Assembly (NCBI GenBank): GCA_016710465.1
Contig: JADJVS010000016.1
Span: 1,116,001 to 1,180,000 of the forward strand
DNA length: 64,000 bases
Direction: 5' to 3'
Origin: Sulfuritalea sp.
GTDB lineage: Bacteria; Pseudomonadota; Gammaproteobacteria; Burkholderiales; Rhodocyclaceae
Below, in pieces: positions 24,904-36,241 of this stretch; the first letter of the stretch is position 1; every line of letters starts with the position of its first letter. A program made the position numbers and the translations under genes. A model generated the notes under the pieces. That model was given only the letters and a program-made list of their open reading frames with translations, did not search any database and was not told the origin of the DNA.

Positions 24904-27540
24904 TCAGAAACTGATATCAACGCCGGAATCGGCCGCGGGTGTTCCACCGCTCATGCTCAGGCACGTACGAATGTCACGCGCGAACTCGGCGCCGGTCTGG
25001 TAGCGCGCATCCGGATCCTTGGTCAGCGCCTTGCCAATGATATCCACGACGCAATCCGGCAAATCGGGATTGATGCTGCGAATGTCCGGATGCGCTTCGT
25101 TGGCGATCCGGAACATCAATTGCGCCATCGAGTCCCCCTCGAAGGGCAACTTGCCACAGCTCATCTGATAGAGCATCACGCCCAGCGAGAACAGGTCGGA
25201 ACGACCATCGATCTTCTTGCCCGCCAATTGTTCCGGCGACATGTAGCTCGGCGTGCCGAGCACCATGCCGGTCTTGGTCTTGGAAGAATCGGTGATGCGC
25301 GCAATGCCGAAGTCGGTGACCTTGACCTGGTCGGAGTCCGGCTCGTACATGATGTTGGCCGGCTTGATGTCGCGATGCACGACATTGTTTTCGTGGGCAT
25401 AGGAAAGCGCGTCGGCGACACGGGCCACGATGCCCATCACGCGCGGCACGGGCATCAGATTGCCCGCCTTGGCATACGGCACCAGGTCCTTGCCCTTGAG
25501 GAATTCCATCGCGATATAGGCCAGGTCGTGTTCCTCCCCGGCATCGTACATCTGCACGATGTTCGGATGGTTCAGGCGTCCGGCGGTCTCGGCCTCGCGG
25601 AAGAAGCGCTCCTTGACCTCCACCAGTTCGTCGGCCTCGAACTCCTGCGACAAGGCCATGGTCTTGATGGCGACGACACGATTGATCTTGGGGTCGCGCC
25701 CCATGTAGACCACGCCCATCGCGCCCTTGCCCAACTCCTTTTCGATCTGATAGCGACCGAGCATGGGCTTCTCGACATTGCCGCTGGCATCCAGCAGGCT
25801 GGCGTTCGAGCGTCCGCCACCGCCACCGCCGAGAATGACGGTTTCGGAGAGCTGCTTGGCGCGATTGACGCGAACCTCGATGTCGCGGAATTTCGGATTG
25901 AAGTCGAAGATATAGCGGAAAGCCGCCTCCGCCTTGTTGAACTGCCGCTTGCGTTCGAAGTCCAGCGCCAGATTGTAGAGATTCTCCATCACCTGGTCGT
26001 CCATCGGGCACTTGCGGAACTTGTCGAAGGCCATGTCGAGCTGGCCCTGCCCCTGAAACGCGAGACCCAGCATGCGATTCGATTCGGCCGAGTCGGCGTC
26101 CGATTTTTCCTTGCCGCGTTCGGTGACGACAAAACGCTTCACGGTCAGCAAGAGATGGCCAACCAGCAGAAGACTTGCGGGCACCATCAGTTGCAGCCAC
26201 ATCAACTGGGTCGTCATCAAGACAAAGTGGATGGCGACCAGGCCCACCAGAACGCCGCCGGTGATCACGGCGGCCATGCCGGCCTTGATCCGAGGCAACA
26301 GGGCGATAAGGTAGGCCGCGATCAGCAGGAAGACCAGCTTCTCGACCCAGAACCCCCAAGCAGGAGCGACGAAGAAATGCTCGGAAAGCAGGCTGGAAAC
26401 GGCGTGGGCCTGCATCAATACCGCGGGCATCACCGGGCTGATCGGAGTGACGAAGACGCTGCCAACCGACGAGGACGTGGGGCCGATCAGGACGATCTTG
26501 TCACGATACTTGTCGTAGGGGATCTTGCCACTCTTGACGTCGAAGAAGGAATCTACGGGAAATGCCGGGCCGGCATCATTGTCCTTGTAATAGAAGGTCA
26601 GCATCCGCGTGTCGGAGTCGGTGCCGATCTTCAGCTTGCCGAGTTGCACCGAGTTGCCGGCCTGCACCTGAATGTCGGCCACATTCAGGTTGTGGCTGCG
26701 CGCCGCGACCAATAGCGAAAGCGACGGGAAAGCCTGGTCGAAATAGGAAAGCACCAGCGGTTCCGTGCGAATTGCGCCATCGACATCCGGCGTCACGTTG
26801 AGGTGGCCGATCGCCTTGGCCACTTTGCCGAGAGGCTCGATCACCCCGGCATCGACGCCCAGCGTGGGAAAGGGTGGCGCGTCCGCGGCCCCGGAAATCT
26901 TGAGGGCGCTCTTCTTGACGTGGTCAGGCAGATCCTTGTCAGGACGCCCCCGCGGTTCGCCAAGCACGAAGAGCATCGGCAGGGCGACGTTGCCGGCCTT
27001 GCCAAAGGCATCCGCGAGACGGCGATCCGTGTTCAACTTCTGGTCAGCCTCCAGCAGGATGGATTCGATCTGCGGGCAGGAGGACGGCGGCGGAGCGGGG
27101 GCGGGCTCGGGAGCCGGCGCAGGCGCTTCGCCCGCTACAGCGGGTACCGGAGCGGCGGCAACCGCCATTGCCGGCGTCGGCAGGGTCACCCCACAGGTTT
27201 CGATCAGCTTGTTGATGTAGGCCAAACCCTGGTCACGCTGGGGCTCGGAATAAAACACCGTGGTCGCGATCACCTTGGCCTTGGCGGCGGCAAGCTTGTC
27301 GACCATGTCGGCCATGATTTCGCGCGACCAGGGCCAGCGGCCGATGTTGTCAAGGCTTTGCTTGTCGATGGCGATGACCGCGACCTTGTCGGACGGTGTG
27401 CGCGTGGCTGCCCCGACACCCATGTCATAGGCTTTGCGCTCAAGGCCCTGCAACAACTCGCCGTTGCCCAGAATGAGCATGACGACACTGACCGCCACCC
27501 CGAAGAACCAGTCACTTTTCCAGAAGTCCGCCTTCTTCAT
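24904..27540 (-). CDS. CHASE2-sensor Ser/Thr protein kinase
   Basis: The 878-residue protein begins with a membrane span (FFGVAVSVVMLILGNG), then a CHASE2 domain (about 45-400; VAVIAIDKQSLDNIGRWPW) containing an Ala/Pro-rich insertion near 120-150. Two or three spans follow, then a TPR-like helical stretch (about 480-555) and a Hanks-type kinase (about 590-855). Kinase residues are complete: LGKGAMGVVY near 603, VAIKTM, HRDIKPANI near 723, VTDFGIAR near 743 and SYMSPEQL. It heads the eight-gene operon. The kinase domain is C-terminal and cytoplasmic with the sensor outside, so it should pass an envelope signal to the FHA protein and other partners. Confidence 0.92.
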   Translation of the reverse strand: MKKADFWKSDWFFGVAVSVVMLILGNGELLQGLERKAYDMGVGAATRTPSDKVAVIAIDKQSLDNIGRWPWSREIMADMVDKLAAAKAKVIATTVFYSEPQRDQGLAYINKLIETCGVTLPTPAMAVAAAPVPAVAGEAPAPAPEPAPAPPPSSCPQIESILLEADQKLNTDRRLADAFGKAGNVALPMLFVLGEPRGRPDKDLPDHVKKSALKISGAADAPPFPTLGVDAGVIEPLGKVAKAIGHLNVTPDVDGAIRTEPLVLSYFDQAFPSLSLLVAARSHNLNVADIQVQAGNSVQLGKLKIGTDSDTRMLTFYYKDNDAGPAFPVDSFFDVKSGKIPYDKYRDKIVLIGPTSSSVGSVFVTPISPVMPAVLMQAHAVSSLLSEHFFVAPAWGFWVEKLVFLLIAAYLIALLPRIKAGMAAVITGGVLVGLVAIHFVLMTTQLMWLQLMVPASLLLVGHLLLTVKRFVVTERGKEKSDADSAESNRMLGLAFQGQGQLDMAFDKFRKCPMDDQVMENLYNLALDFERKRQFNKAEAAFRYIFDFNPKFRDIEVRVNRAKQLSETVILGGGGGGRSNASLLDASGNVEKPMLGRYQIEKELGKGAMGVVYMGRDPKINRVVAIKTMALSQEFEADELVEVKERFFREAETAGRLNHPNIVQMYDAGEEHDLAYIAMEFLKGKDLVPYAKAGNLMPVPRVMGIVARVADALSYAHENNVVHRDIKPANIMYEPDSDQVKVTDFGIARITDSSKTKTGMVLGTPSYMSPEQLAGKKIDGRSDLFSLGVMLYQMSCGKLPFEGDSMAQLMFRIANEAHPDIRSINPDLPDCVVDIIGKALTKDPDARYQTGAEFARDIRTCLSMSGGTPAADSGVDISF

Positions 27541-27673
27541 CGGTTGCAACCCTGTCAAGAGCCTGCGAAAAAACAGCGCAATAAGCGCAATTCTTACAGT
27601 CCTGCATCAAGTCCGTCAATCAATTTCATGACGTTTGCCCGGCCCGGACCGCAGATTTGCCGATTCTAAGCGG

Positions 27674-27708
27674 AAAAAAGCCGCAACGGCTTGCACCGCG
27701 CGGCTTTT
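27674..27708 (-). terminator. Intrinsic terminator after sucD
   Basis: On the minus strand AAAAGCCGC, a 15-nt loop and GCGGCTTTTTT form a hairpin with a T-run, about 90 nt past the sucD stop and before the kinase gene. It separates the sucCD transcript from the signalling operon. Confidence 0.7.
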
Positions 27709-27795
27709 GCCTGCCTTTCCGAAATCGACGCCAGGCGACAAAGGCCTCGCTGCAGCACGGCATTGCCGGTCGCCGTATCGCCAACGCCGACCTTC

Positions 27796-28692
27796 TTACT
27801 TGAGCAAGCCTTTTAGCAGTTTGGCCATTTCCGACGGATTGCGCGTCACGGTAAACCCGCATTCCTCCATGATCGCCAGCTTGGCATCCGCCGTATCGGC
27901 GCCGCCGGAAATCAGCGCGCCGGCATGGCCCATGCGCTTGCCGGCCGGCGCCGTGACGCCGGCGATGAATCCGACGATGGGCTTTTTCATGTTGGCCTTG
28001 CACCAGACGGCCGCCTCGGCTTCGTCCGGACCGCCGATTTCGCCGATCATGATCACCGCATCGGTGTCCGGATCGTCGTTGAAGGCGCGCATGACGTCGA
28101 TGTGCTTGAGGCCGTTGATCGGGTCGCCGCCGATGCCGACCGCCGAGGACTGGCCGAGGCCGATTTCGGTCAACTGGGCCACGGCTTCGTAGGTCAGGGT
28201 GCCGGAACGCGACACCACGCCGATGCGGCCCTTGCGGTGGATGTGGCCAGGCATGATGCCGATCTTGATTTCGTCAGGAGTAATCAGGCCGGGGCAGTTG
28301 GGGCCGAGCAGCAGGGTCTTCTTGCCGCCAGCGGCCTCCTTGGCCTTCATCTTGTTGCGCACGACCAGCATGTCACGCACGGGGATGCCTTCGGTGATGC
28401 AGATCGCCAGGTCGAGGTCGGCCTCGCAGGCTTCCCAAATCGCGTCGGCGGCGCCCGCCGGCGGCACGTAGATGACCGAAACCGTGGCGCCGGTCTGGGC
28501 CTTGGCTTCCTTGACCGAGCCGAAGATCGGGATGTCGAAAATTTTCTCGCCGGCCTTCTTCGGATTGACGCCGGCGACGAAGCAGTTCTTGCCGTTGGCG
28601 TATTCCTGGCATTTTTCCGTGTGGAACTGACCGGTCTTGCCGGTGATGCCCTGGGTGATGACCTTGGTGTCTTTATTGATGAAGATGGACAT
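27796..28692 (-). CDS. sucD: Succinyl-CoA synthetase alpha subunit
   Basis: The 298-residue protein has the CoA-binding Rossmann start (TKVITQGITGKTGQFHT), GVNPKKAG, and the phosphohistidine loop AGKRMGHAGALISGG near residue 250 whose His carries phosphate. It makes or uses succinyl-CoA with ADP/ATP (or GDP/GTP) in the TCA cycle. Length and sequence are standard. It follows sucC by 9 nt and ends at a terminator. In an aromatic degrader it also handles succinyl-CoA produced by beta-ketoadipyl-CoA thiolysis, here encoded by paaJ about 5 kb away. Confidence 0.97.
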   Translation of the reverse strand: MSIFINKDTKVITQGITGKTGQFHTEKCQEYANGKNCFVAGVNPKKAGEKIFDIPIFGSVKEAKAQTGATVSVIYVPPAGAADAIWEACEADLDLAICITEGIPVRDMLVVRNKMKAKEAAGGKKTLLLGPNCPGLITPDEIKIGIMPGHIHRKGRIGVVSRSGTLTYEAVAQLTEIGLGQSSAVGIGGDPINGLKHIDVMRAFNDDPDTDAVIMIGEIGGPDEAEAAVWCKANMKKPIVGFIAGVTAPAGKRMGHAGALISGGADTADAKLAIMEECGFTVTRNPSEMAKLLKGLLK

Positions 28693-28701
28693 GGTGGTTC
28701 C

Positions 28702-29862
28702 TTACTTGACGGCGGCGACGATCTTGGTCGCGGCCTCGGCCATGGAGTCGGCGGAAATGATCGGCAGGCCGGATTCCTTGAGGATCTTCTTGCCGAGGTC
28801 TTCGTTGGTGCCCTTCATGCGCACCACCAACGGCACGGACAGATGGGTTTCCTTGGCCGCGGCAACGACGCCTTCGGCGATGGTGTCGCACTTCATGATG
28901 CCGCCAAAGATATTGACCAGGATGCCCTTGACCTTGGGGTTCTTGAGCATGATCTTAAAGGCTTCGGTGACCTTCTCGGTGGTGGCGCCGCCGCCGACGT
29001 CGAGGAAGTTGGCCGGCTCGGCGCCGAACAGCTTGATAGTGTCCATGGTCGCCATGGCCAGGCCCGCGCCATTCACCAGGCAGCCGATGTTGCCGTCGAG
29101 GCTGATGTAGGCGAGGTCGAATTTGGAGGCCTCGATCTCGTCGGCATCCTCTTCGTCGAGGTCGCGGTAGGCGACGATCTCGGGATGCCGGTACAAGGCG
29201 TTGGAATCGAAATTGAACTTGGCGTCAAGCGCGCGGATACCGCCGTTGCCTTCGAGGATCATCGGATTGATCTCGGCCAGGCTGGCATCGGTTTCCATGT
29301 AGCAGGTGTAGAGCTTCTTCAAGGTATCGATGGCCTGCGCCTGCGAGGCGGCGGGAACGCCGATGCCGTCGGCCAGTTGCCTGGCCTGCGCGTCGGTCAG
29401 GCCGGTCGCCGGATCGACGAAGACCTTGATGATCTTTTCGGGCGTCTTGTGCGCGACTTCCTCGATGTCCATGCCGCCTTCGGAGGAGGCCATCATCGCG
29501 ACCTTCTGCGAGGCGCGGTCGGTCAGGGCCGCGACATAGTATTCCTTTTTGATGTCGGCGCCTTCTTCCACCAGCAGGCGGCGCACTTTCTGGCCGGCCG
29601 GCCCGGTCTGGTGCGTCACCAGTTGCATGCCGAGAATCTGCCCGGCGTAGGCACGGACTTCATCCATCGACTTGGCCACCTTGACGCCGCCGCCCTTGCC
29701 GCGACCGCCGGCATGGATCTGGGCCTTCACCACCCAAACCTTACCACCGAGGGCTTCCGCCGCCTTTACCGCCTCGTCGACGGAAAAGCAGGGAATGCCG
29801 CGCGGGACGGTCACACCGAATTTCTTCAGGATTTCCTTGCCCTGATATTCGTGGATTTTCAT
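28702..29862 (-). CDS. sucC: Succinyl-CoA synthetase beta subunit
   Basis: The 386-residue protein starts MKIHEYQGKEILKKFGV, the standard N-terminus, with AAGGA upstream of ATG 29862. A longer in-frame reading to 30036 is rejected because it lacks homology. The ATP-grasp region includes KAQIHAGGRGKGGGVKVAK, and the C-terminal ligase domain includes GGGATTEKVTEAFKI and VNIFGGIMKCDTIAEGV. It forms the nucleotide-binding half of succinyl-CoA synthetase with SucD. A divergent gap of about 300 nt to glpK should carry its promoter; TTGTAA-18-TATGTT near 30020-30055 is a weak candidate. Confidence 0.97.
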   Translation of the reverse strand: MKIHEYQGKEILKKFGVTVPRGIPCFSVDEAVKAAEALGGKVWVVKAQIHAGGRGKGGGVKVAKSMDEVRAYAGQILGMQLVTHQTGPAGQKVRRLLVEEGADIKKEYYVAALTDRASQKVAMMASSEGGMDIEEVAHKTPEKIIKVFVDPATGLTDAQARQLADGIGVPAASQAQAIDTLKKLYTCYMETDASLAEINPMILEGNGGIRALDAKFNFDSNALYRHPEIVAYRDLDEEDADEIEASKFDLAYISLDGNIGCLVNGAGLAMATMDTIKLFGAEPANFLDVGGGATTEKVTEAFKIMLKNPKVKGILVNIFGGIMKCDTIAEGVVAAAKETHLSVPLVVRMKGTNEDLGKKILKESGLPIISADSMAEAATKIVAAVK

Positions 29863-30159
29863 GCGTCTTCCTTGTTGTATGAGCTGCGTTGATCTGAAGC
29901 CGGCGACATGCGTCCAAAGCGGGGCCGGGGCCGCGGAATCGGCTCGGTGGCCGCGTGATTTCCGGGGAATCGTTTGCCGCCACGGGCGCTGCAAATCTCG
30001 CATTGGCGCCATTGTTGCGGCGCGAAATACTAACATAAGGAGACTTAATCAAAGCTTACAAAAAGCTGCTGCCCGCTTTGTCCGGCCCTGCGTGAAATTG
30101 ACGCGCGGACGGTACGAAGCTAATGTCGAGGCGAACCATTTCGCCCGCTGGACACCGTC

Positions 30160-31662
<1,503 letters not shown>

Positions 31663-31689
31663 CGCCAGCGCCGACTCTCGGCTTTGCCC

Positions 31690-32298
31690 TCAGGAGCCGC
31701 TGCCCCGCGCTTCCTTGAGCGTCTTCAAGTCCGGCAATTGCAGGCGCTTGCGCCCGGGCTCGGCCGCGGTCAGTGCCTCGACCTCTTGCAGCGTGCCATG
31801 GCAGCGCCGAACCAGGTCGTGATAGACGCTGGTGCCCTCGATCTTCCAGTTCATTTCGAGTTCCGTCAGCTCGCGCATGACCTTGGCCGGCACACCGCCA
31901 GCCAGCATGCGTGGCGGAATCTCCAGGCCGGCCTTGACGAAACTCTGCGCCGCGACGATCGCCGATTCGCCGACCACGGCCTTGTCCATCACCACCGCGT
32001 TCATGCCGACCATGCCGTTCCTGCGCACGATGCAGCCGTGGAGTATCGCCCCGTGACCGATGTGGCCGTCCTCTTCGATGATGGTATCGCTGCCGGGAAA
32101 GCCGTGCATCACGCAGCAGTCCTGGACATTGGCGCCGGGGCCGATGAACAGCCGGCCGAAATCACCGCGCAGGCTGGCGCAGGGGCCGATATAGGCGCGC
32201 GGCCCGATGTGCACGTCGCCGATCAGCACCGCGGACGGATGCACATAGGCCGACGGATCGACCACCGGCACGATGCCGTCGATTGCATAGACTTTCAT
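31690..32298 (-). CDS. paaY: PaaY, gamma-carbonic-anhydrase-like hexapeptide thioesterase
   Basis: The 202-residue protein has the left-handed beta-helix repeats (VHPSAVLIGDVHIGPRAYIG, IEEDGHIGHGAILHGCIV) with His residues that bind metal, and the C-terminal extension ELTELEMNWKIEGTSVYHDL typical of PaaY/CaiE proteins. PaaY is a thioesterase that removes CoA from blocked ring intermediates in phenylacetate breakdown. ATG 32298 is supported by the standard MKVYAIDG start. It is divergent from paaGIJ across 193 nt, which probably holds both promoters and an AT-rich regulator site (near 32325-32350). Confidence 0.9.
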   Translation of the reverse strand: MKVYAIDGIVPVVDPSAYVHPSAVLIGDVHIGPRAYIGPCASLRGDFGRLFIGPGANVQDCCVMHGFPGSDTIIEEDGHIGHGAILHGCIVRRNGMVGMNAVVMDKAVVGESAIVAAQSFVKAGLEIPPRMLAGGVPAKVMRELTELEMNWKIEGTSVYHDLVRRCHGTLQEVEALTAAEPGRKRLQLPDLKTLKEARGSGS

Positions 32299-32491
32299 TG
32301 GGTTTGGCTCCGCTGGGATGGTGCGAAATGATACATTTGAATTAGAAACAGGCCAGATATTCTGTGTCACAATCAAACGCCCGTCGCTTCGACTGCTCAT
32401 CGTCGTGCTACGTTAGCCCGGCAAACGGTTTTGCGCCAGCCGTGCTCGCCCAAAAAAATAAGCCTCGCCACTGCCCCCCGGAGTCTCCACC

Positions 32492-33280
32492 ATGACTTAC
32501 CAGCACATTCTGTATTCGCTTGACGGCGGAATTGCCCGCATCACCCTGAATCGTCCCGACCGGCTCAACAGCTTCAACGTCGACATGCACCTGGAACTGC
32601 GCGACGCCCTCACGCGCACCCGTGACGGTGGCGCCCGCGTGCTTCTGTTGACCGGCGCCGGGCGCGGCTTCTGCGCCGGCCAGGATCTGGCCGACCGCAA
32701 TGTCTCCGCCGATGCCGCGCCGGTCGATCTGGGCTACACCATTGAGACCTATTACCGCCCGCTGATCCTCGCCCTGCGCGCACTGGAAATGCCCGTCGTC
32801 TGCGCCGTGAATGGCGTTGCCGCCGGTGCCGGCGCCAGCATCGCCCTGGCCTGCGACATCGTCCTGGCGGCGCGCTCGGCGAGCTTCATCCAGGCCTTCT
32901 GCAAGCTCGGACTGGTACCCGATGCCGGTGGCACATGGGCACTGCCGCGCCTGGTGGGCAATGCGCGTGCCATGGGCCTCGCCATGTTGGGCGACAAGCT
33001 CTCCGCCGAGCAGGCCGAGCACTGGGGCCTGATCTGGAAGTGCCTCGATGACGACAAGCTGATGGCCGAAGCCGAACGGCTTGCCCTCCATTTCAGCAGC
33101 GCGCCGACCAAAGGCCTGGCCCGCACCAAACAGGCGCTCTACGCCAGCGGTGGCAACACGCTGGAACAGCAGCTCGATCTCGAACGCGATTGCCAGCGCG
33201 AGCTGGGCTTCGGCCCCGACTATCGCGAGGGCGTCGCTGCCTTCATGGAAAAGCGGCCCGCCGCCTTTACGGGGAAATGA
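32492..33280 (+). CDS. paaG: PaaG, 2-(1,2-epoxy-1,2-dihydrophenyl)acetyl-CoA isomerase
   Basis: The 262-residue crotonase-family protein has LNRPDRLNSFNVDMHLELRD, the oxyanion loop GRGFCAGQDLADRNV, and NGVAAGAGASIALACDIV with LGLVPDAGGTW. These match PaaG. The enzyme turns the ring-1,2-epoxide of phenylacetyl-CoA into the oxepin and also isomerises a later double bond. It is the first gene of the run paaG-paaI-paaJ. The paaABCDE epoxidase, paaZ, paaF, paaH and paaK genes are not in the window. Confidence 0.9.
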   Translation: MTYQHILYSLDGGIARITLNRPDRLNSFNVDMHLELRDALTRTRDGGARVLLLTGAGRGFCAGQDLADRNVSADAAPVDLGYTIETYYRPLILALRALEMPVVCAVNGVAAGAGASIALACDIVLAARSASFIQAFCKLGLVPDAGGTWALPRLVGNARAMGLAMLGDKLSAEQAEHWGLIWKCLDDDKLMAEAERLALHFSSAPTKGLARTKQALYASGGNTLEQQLDLERDCQRELGFGPDYREGVAAFMEKRPAAFTGK

Positions 33281-33281
33281 A

Positions 33282-33721
33282 ATGGCTTTGACACCCCAGC
33301 AAATCGCCGACCGCTGTACCGCCATCATGTGGCCCGATGACCACGCGGCGCAGGGCCTCGGCATCGTCATCAGCCGCACCACACCGGGTGGCGCGATCGC
33401 AACCATGAAAGTGCGACAGGACATGGTCAATGGCCATGGCATTTGTCACGGCGGTTTCATCTTCGCCCTTGCCGATACCAACTTCGCCTATGCCTGCAAC
33501 AGCTTCAACCACAAGGCGGTCGCCGCCGGCGTAGACATCAATTTCATCGCCCCGGCCCACCTCGGCGATACACTGACGGTCGTCGGCAGCGCGCGCCATC
33601 AGGGCGGACGCAGCGGCATTTATGATATCGAGGTCACGAACCAGGACGGCAAGACCATCGCCGTGTTTCGCGGCCGCTCCACCCGCATCAAGGGCCAATT
33701 TTTCGACGAAAGCGACAATCA

Positions 33722-33725
<4 letters not shown>
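33282..33725 (+). CDS. paaI: PaaI, hydroxyphenylacetyl-CoA thioesterase
   Basis: The 147-residue hot-dog-fold protein has the family core GHGICHGGFIFALADTNFAYACNS with the catalytic Asp, and GVDINFIAPAHLGDTL. PaaI frees CoA from dead-end hydroxyphenylacetyl-CoA esters. ATG 33282 follows paaG by one base and is chosen over upstream in-frame starts that would overlap paaG. The stop overlaps the paaJ start (ATGA). Confidence 0.92.
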
Positions 33726-34939
<1,214 letters not shown>

Positions 34940-34943
34940 GGCT

Positions 34944-35687
34944 CTGGCTGCGGACCACTTTTCTGGCCACGCCGGGGATTACGCCAAGGCGCGGCCCTCC
35001 TACCCGCCCGAACTGTTCGCCTGGCTGGCGAGGCAATGCGCCAGCCATGACTTGACCTGGGACTGCGGCACCGGCAATGGCCAGGCGGCGCGTGCGCTGG
35101 CGGAACACTTCCATCGCGTCCATGCCACCGATCTGTCAGCCGAACAGATTGCCCAGGCCGAGATCGATCCGCGCATTGACTACCGTGCCGCCCCTGCTGA
35201 AGCCAGCGGCCTTCCCGGGCATAGCTGCGACCTGGTCACCGTGGCTCAGGCCCTGCACTGGTTCTGCGGCGACGCCTTTTACGCCGAGGTGCGCCGCGTC
35301 CTCAAGCCGGGCGGCGTTTTCGCCGCCTGGACTTACACCTTGCTGCATGGCGAACCTGCGTTGAACGCCGTCGTCGAAGACTTTTACCGCAACACCATCG
35401 GCCCCTGGTGGCCGCCGGAGCGACGCTGGGTGGATCTTGGCTACCGCGACATGCCCTTCCCCTTTGCCGAGATCGCCACGCCGGACTTCGAGATCCGGCT
35501 CGAATGGACATTGGACGACCTGCTCGCCTACCTGCGCACCTGGTCGGCTACCCAGCGCTACATCAGGGAACGCGGCACGGATCCCTGTGTCGAACTTGCC
35601 ATCCGCCTGGGGGATGCCTGGCCGGACGCGCAGGCAAGGAAAGCCATCATCTGGCCCATCGCACTTCGCTGCGGGAGAATGCAATGA
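34944..35687 (+). CDS. Class I SAM-dependent methyltransferase, probable CTG start
   Basis: The protein of about 247 residues begins ADHFSGHAGDYAKARPSYP, the usual start of this family. Motif I follows (TWDCGTGNGQAARALAEHF), then ATDLSAEQIAQA and a motif III region (VTVAQALHWFCGDAFYAEVRR). No ATG, GTG or TTG lies between the upstream in-frame stop and the conserved start. The only nearby candidate is CTG 34944; a TTG/ATG at 35052 would cut off half of motif I. Substrate unknown. It lies 4 nt after paaJ and overlaps msrA, so it is translationally coupled to both. A real CTG start or a base error are both possible. Confidence 0.75.
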   Translation: MAADHFSGHAGDYAKARPSYPPELFAWLARQCASHDLTWDCGTGNGQAARALAEHFHRVHATDLSAEQIAQAEIDPRIDYRAAPAEASGLPGHSCDLVTVAQALHWFCGDAFYAEVRRVLKPGGVFAAWTYTLLHGEPALNAVVEDFYRNTIGPWWPPERRWVDLGYRDMPFPFAEIATPDFEIRLEWTLDDLLAYLRTWSATQRYIRERGTDPCVELAIRLGDAWPDAQARKAIIWPIALRCGRMQ

Positions 35688-36235
35688 CCACCGAAATCGC
35701 GACCTCGGTCGCCACATTGGGAGGCGGCTGTTTCTGGTGCCTGGAAGCCGCACTGCTGCAACTGAAAGGGGTCGAATCCGTGGTTTCCGGCTACGCCGGC
35801 GGCGCCACCGACAAGCCCGATTATCACGCGATCTGCAGCGGGCGCACAGGGCATGCCGAGGTGGTCGAGGTCCGCTTCGATCCGGCCGTGATCGACTACC
35901 GCACGCTGCTGACGGCCTTCTTCGCCATCCATGACCCGACCACCCTGAACCGCCAGGGCAATGACATCGGCACCCAGTACCGCTCGGTAATCTTTACCCA
36001 CGACGAGGAGCAGCAAAAAATCGCCGAAATGCTGATCGCGGACCTCGCGGCGCAGCACATCTGGCCAGATCCCATCGTCACCGCCGTATCCCCGGCGCCG
36101 ACTTTCTGGCGCGCCGAGGACTACCACCAGAACTACTACGCCAACAATCCGCTGCAAGGCTATTGCCAGGCGGTGGTCGCCCCCAAGGCGGCGAAGTTGC
36201 GCAAGGCTTTCGCCAACCGCCTGAAAGGCGCCTGA
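35684..36235 (+). CDS. msrA: Peptide methionine sulfoxide reductase MsrA
   Basis: The 183-residue protein has the active-site motif GGGCFWCLEAALLQLKG near residue 14, SGYAGG, DPTTLNRQGNDIGTQYRS, and ends with AEDYHQNYYANNP. All belong to MsrA, which reduces Met-S-sulfoxide in proteins. ATG 35684 overlaps the methyltransferase stop by 4 nt. No msrB is beside it. Confidence 0.95.
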   Translation: MTTEIATSVATLGGGCFWCLEAALLQLKGVESVVSGYAGGATDKPDYHAICSGRTGHAEVVEVRFDPAVIDYRTLLTAFFAIHDPTTLNRQGNDIGTQYRSVIFTHDEEQQKIAEMLIADLAAQHIWPDPIVTAVSPAPTFWRAEDYHQNYYANNPLQGYCQAVVAPKAAKLRKAFANRLKGA

Positions 36236-36241
36236 GCTTCC

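Noticed and set aside
24772..29892. Long plus-strand open frames opposite the kinase and sucCD
   Set aside because: They lie against genes with complete family motifs; their translations are low-complexity shadows.
29863..30036. N-terminal extension of sucC
   Set aside because: The upstream frame has no similarity to SucC, and a good AAGGA sits before ATG 29862.
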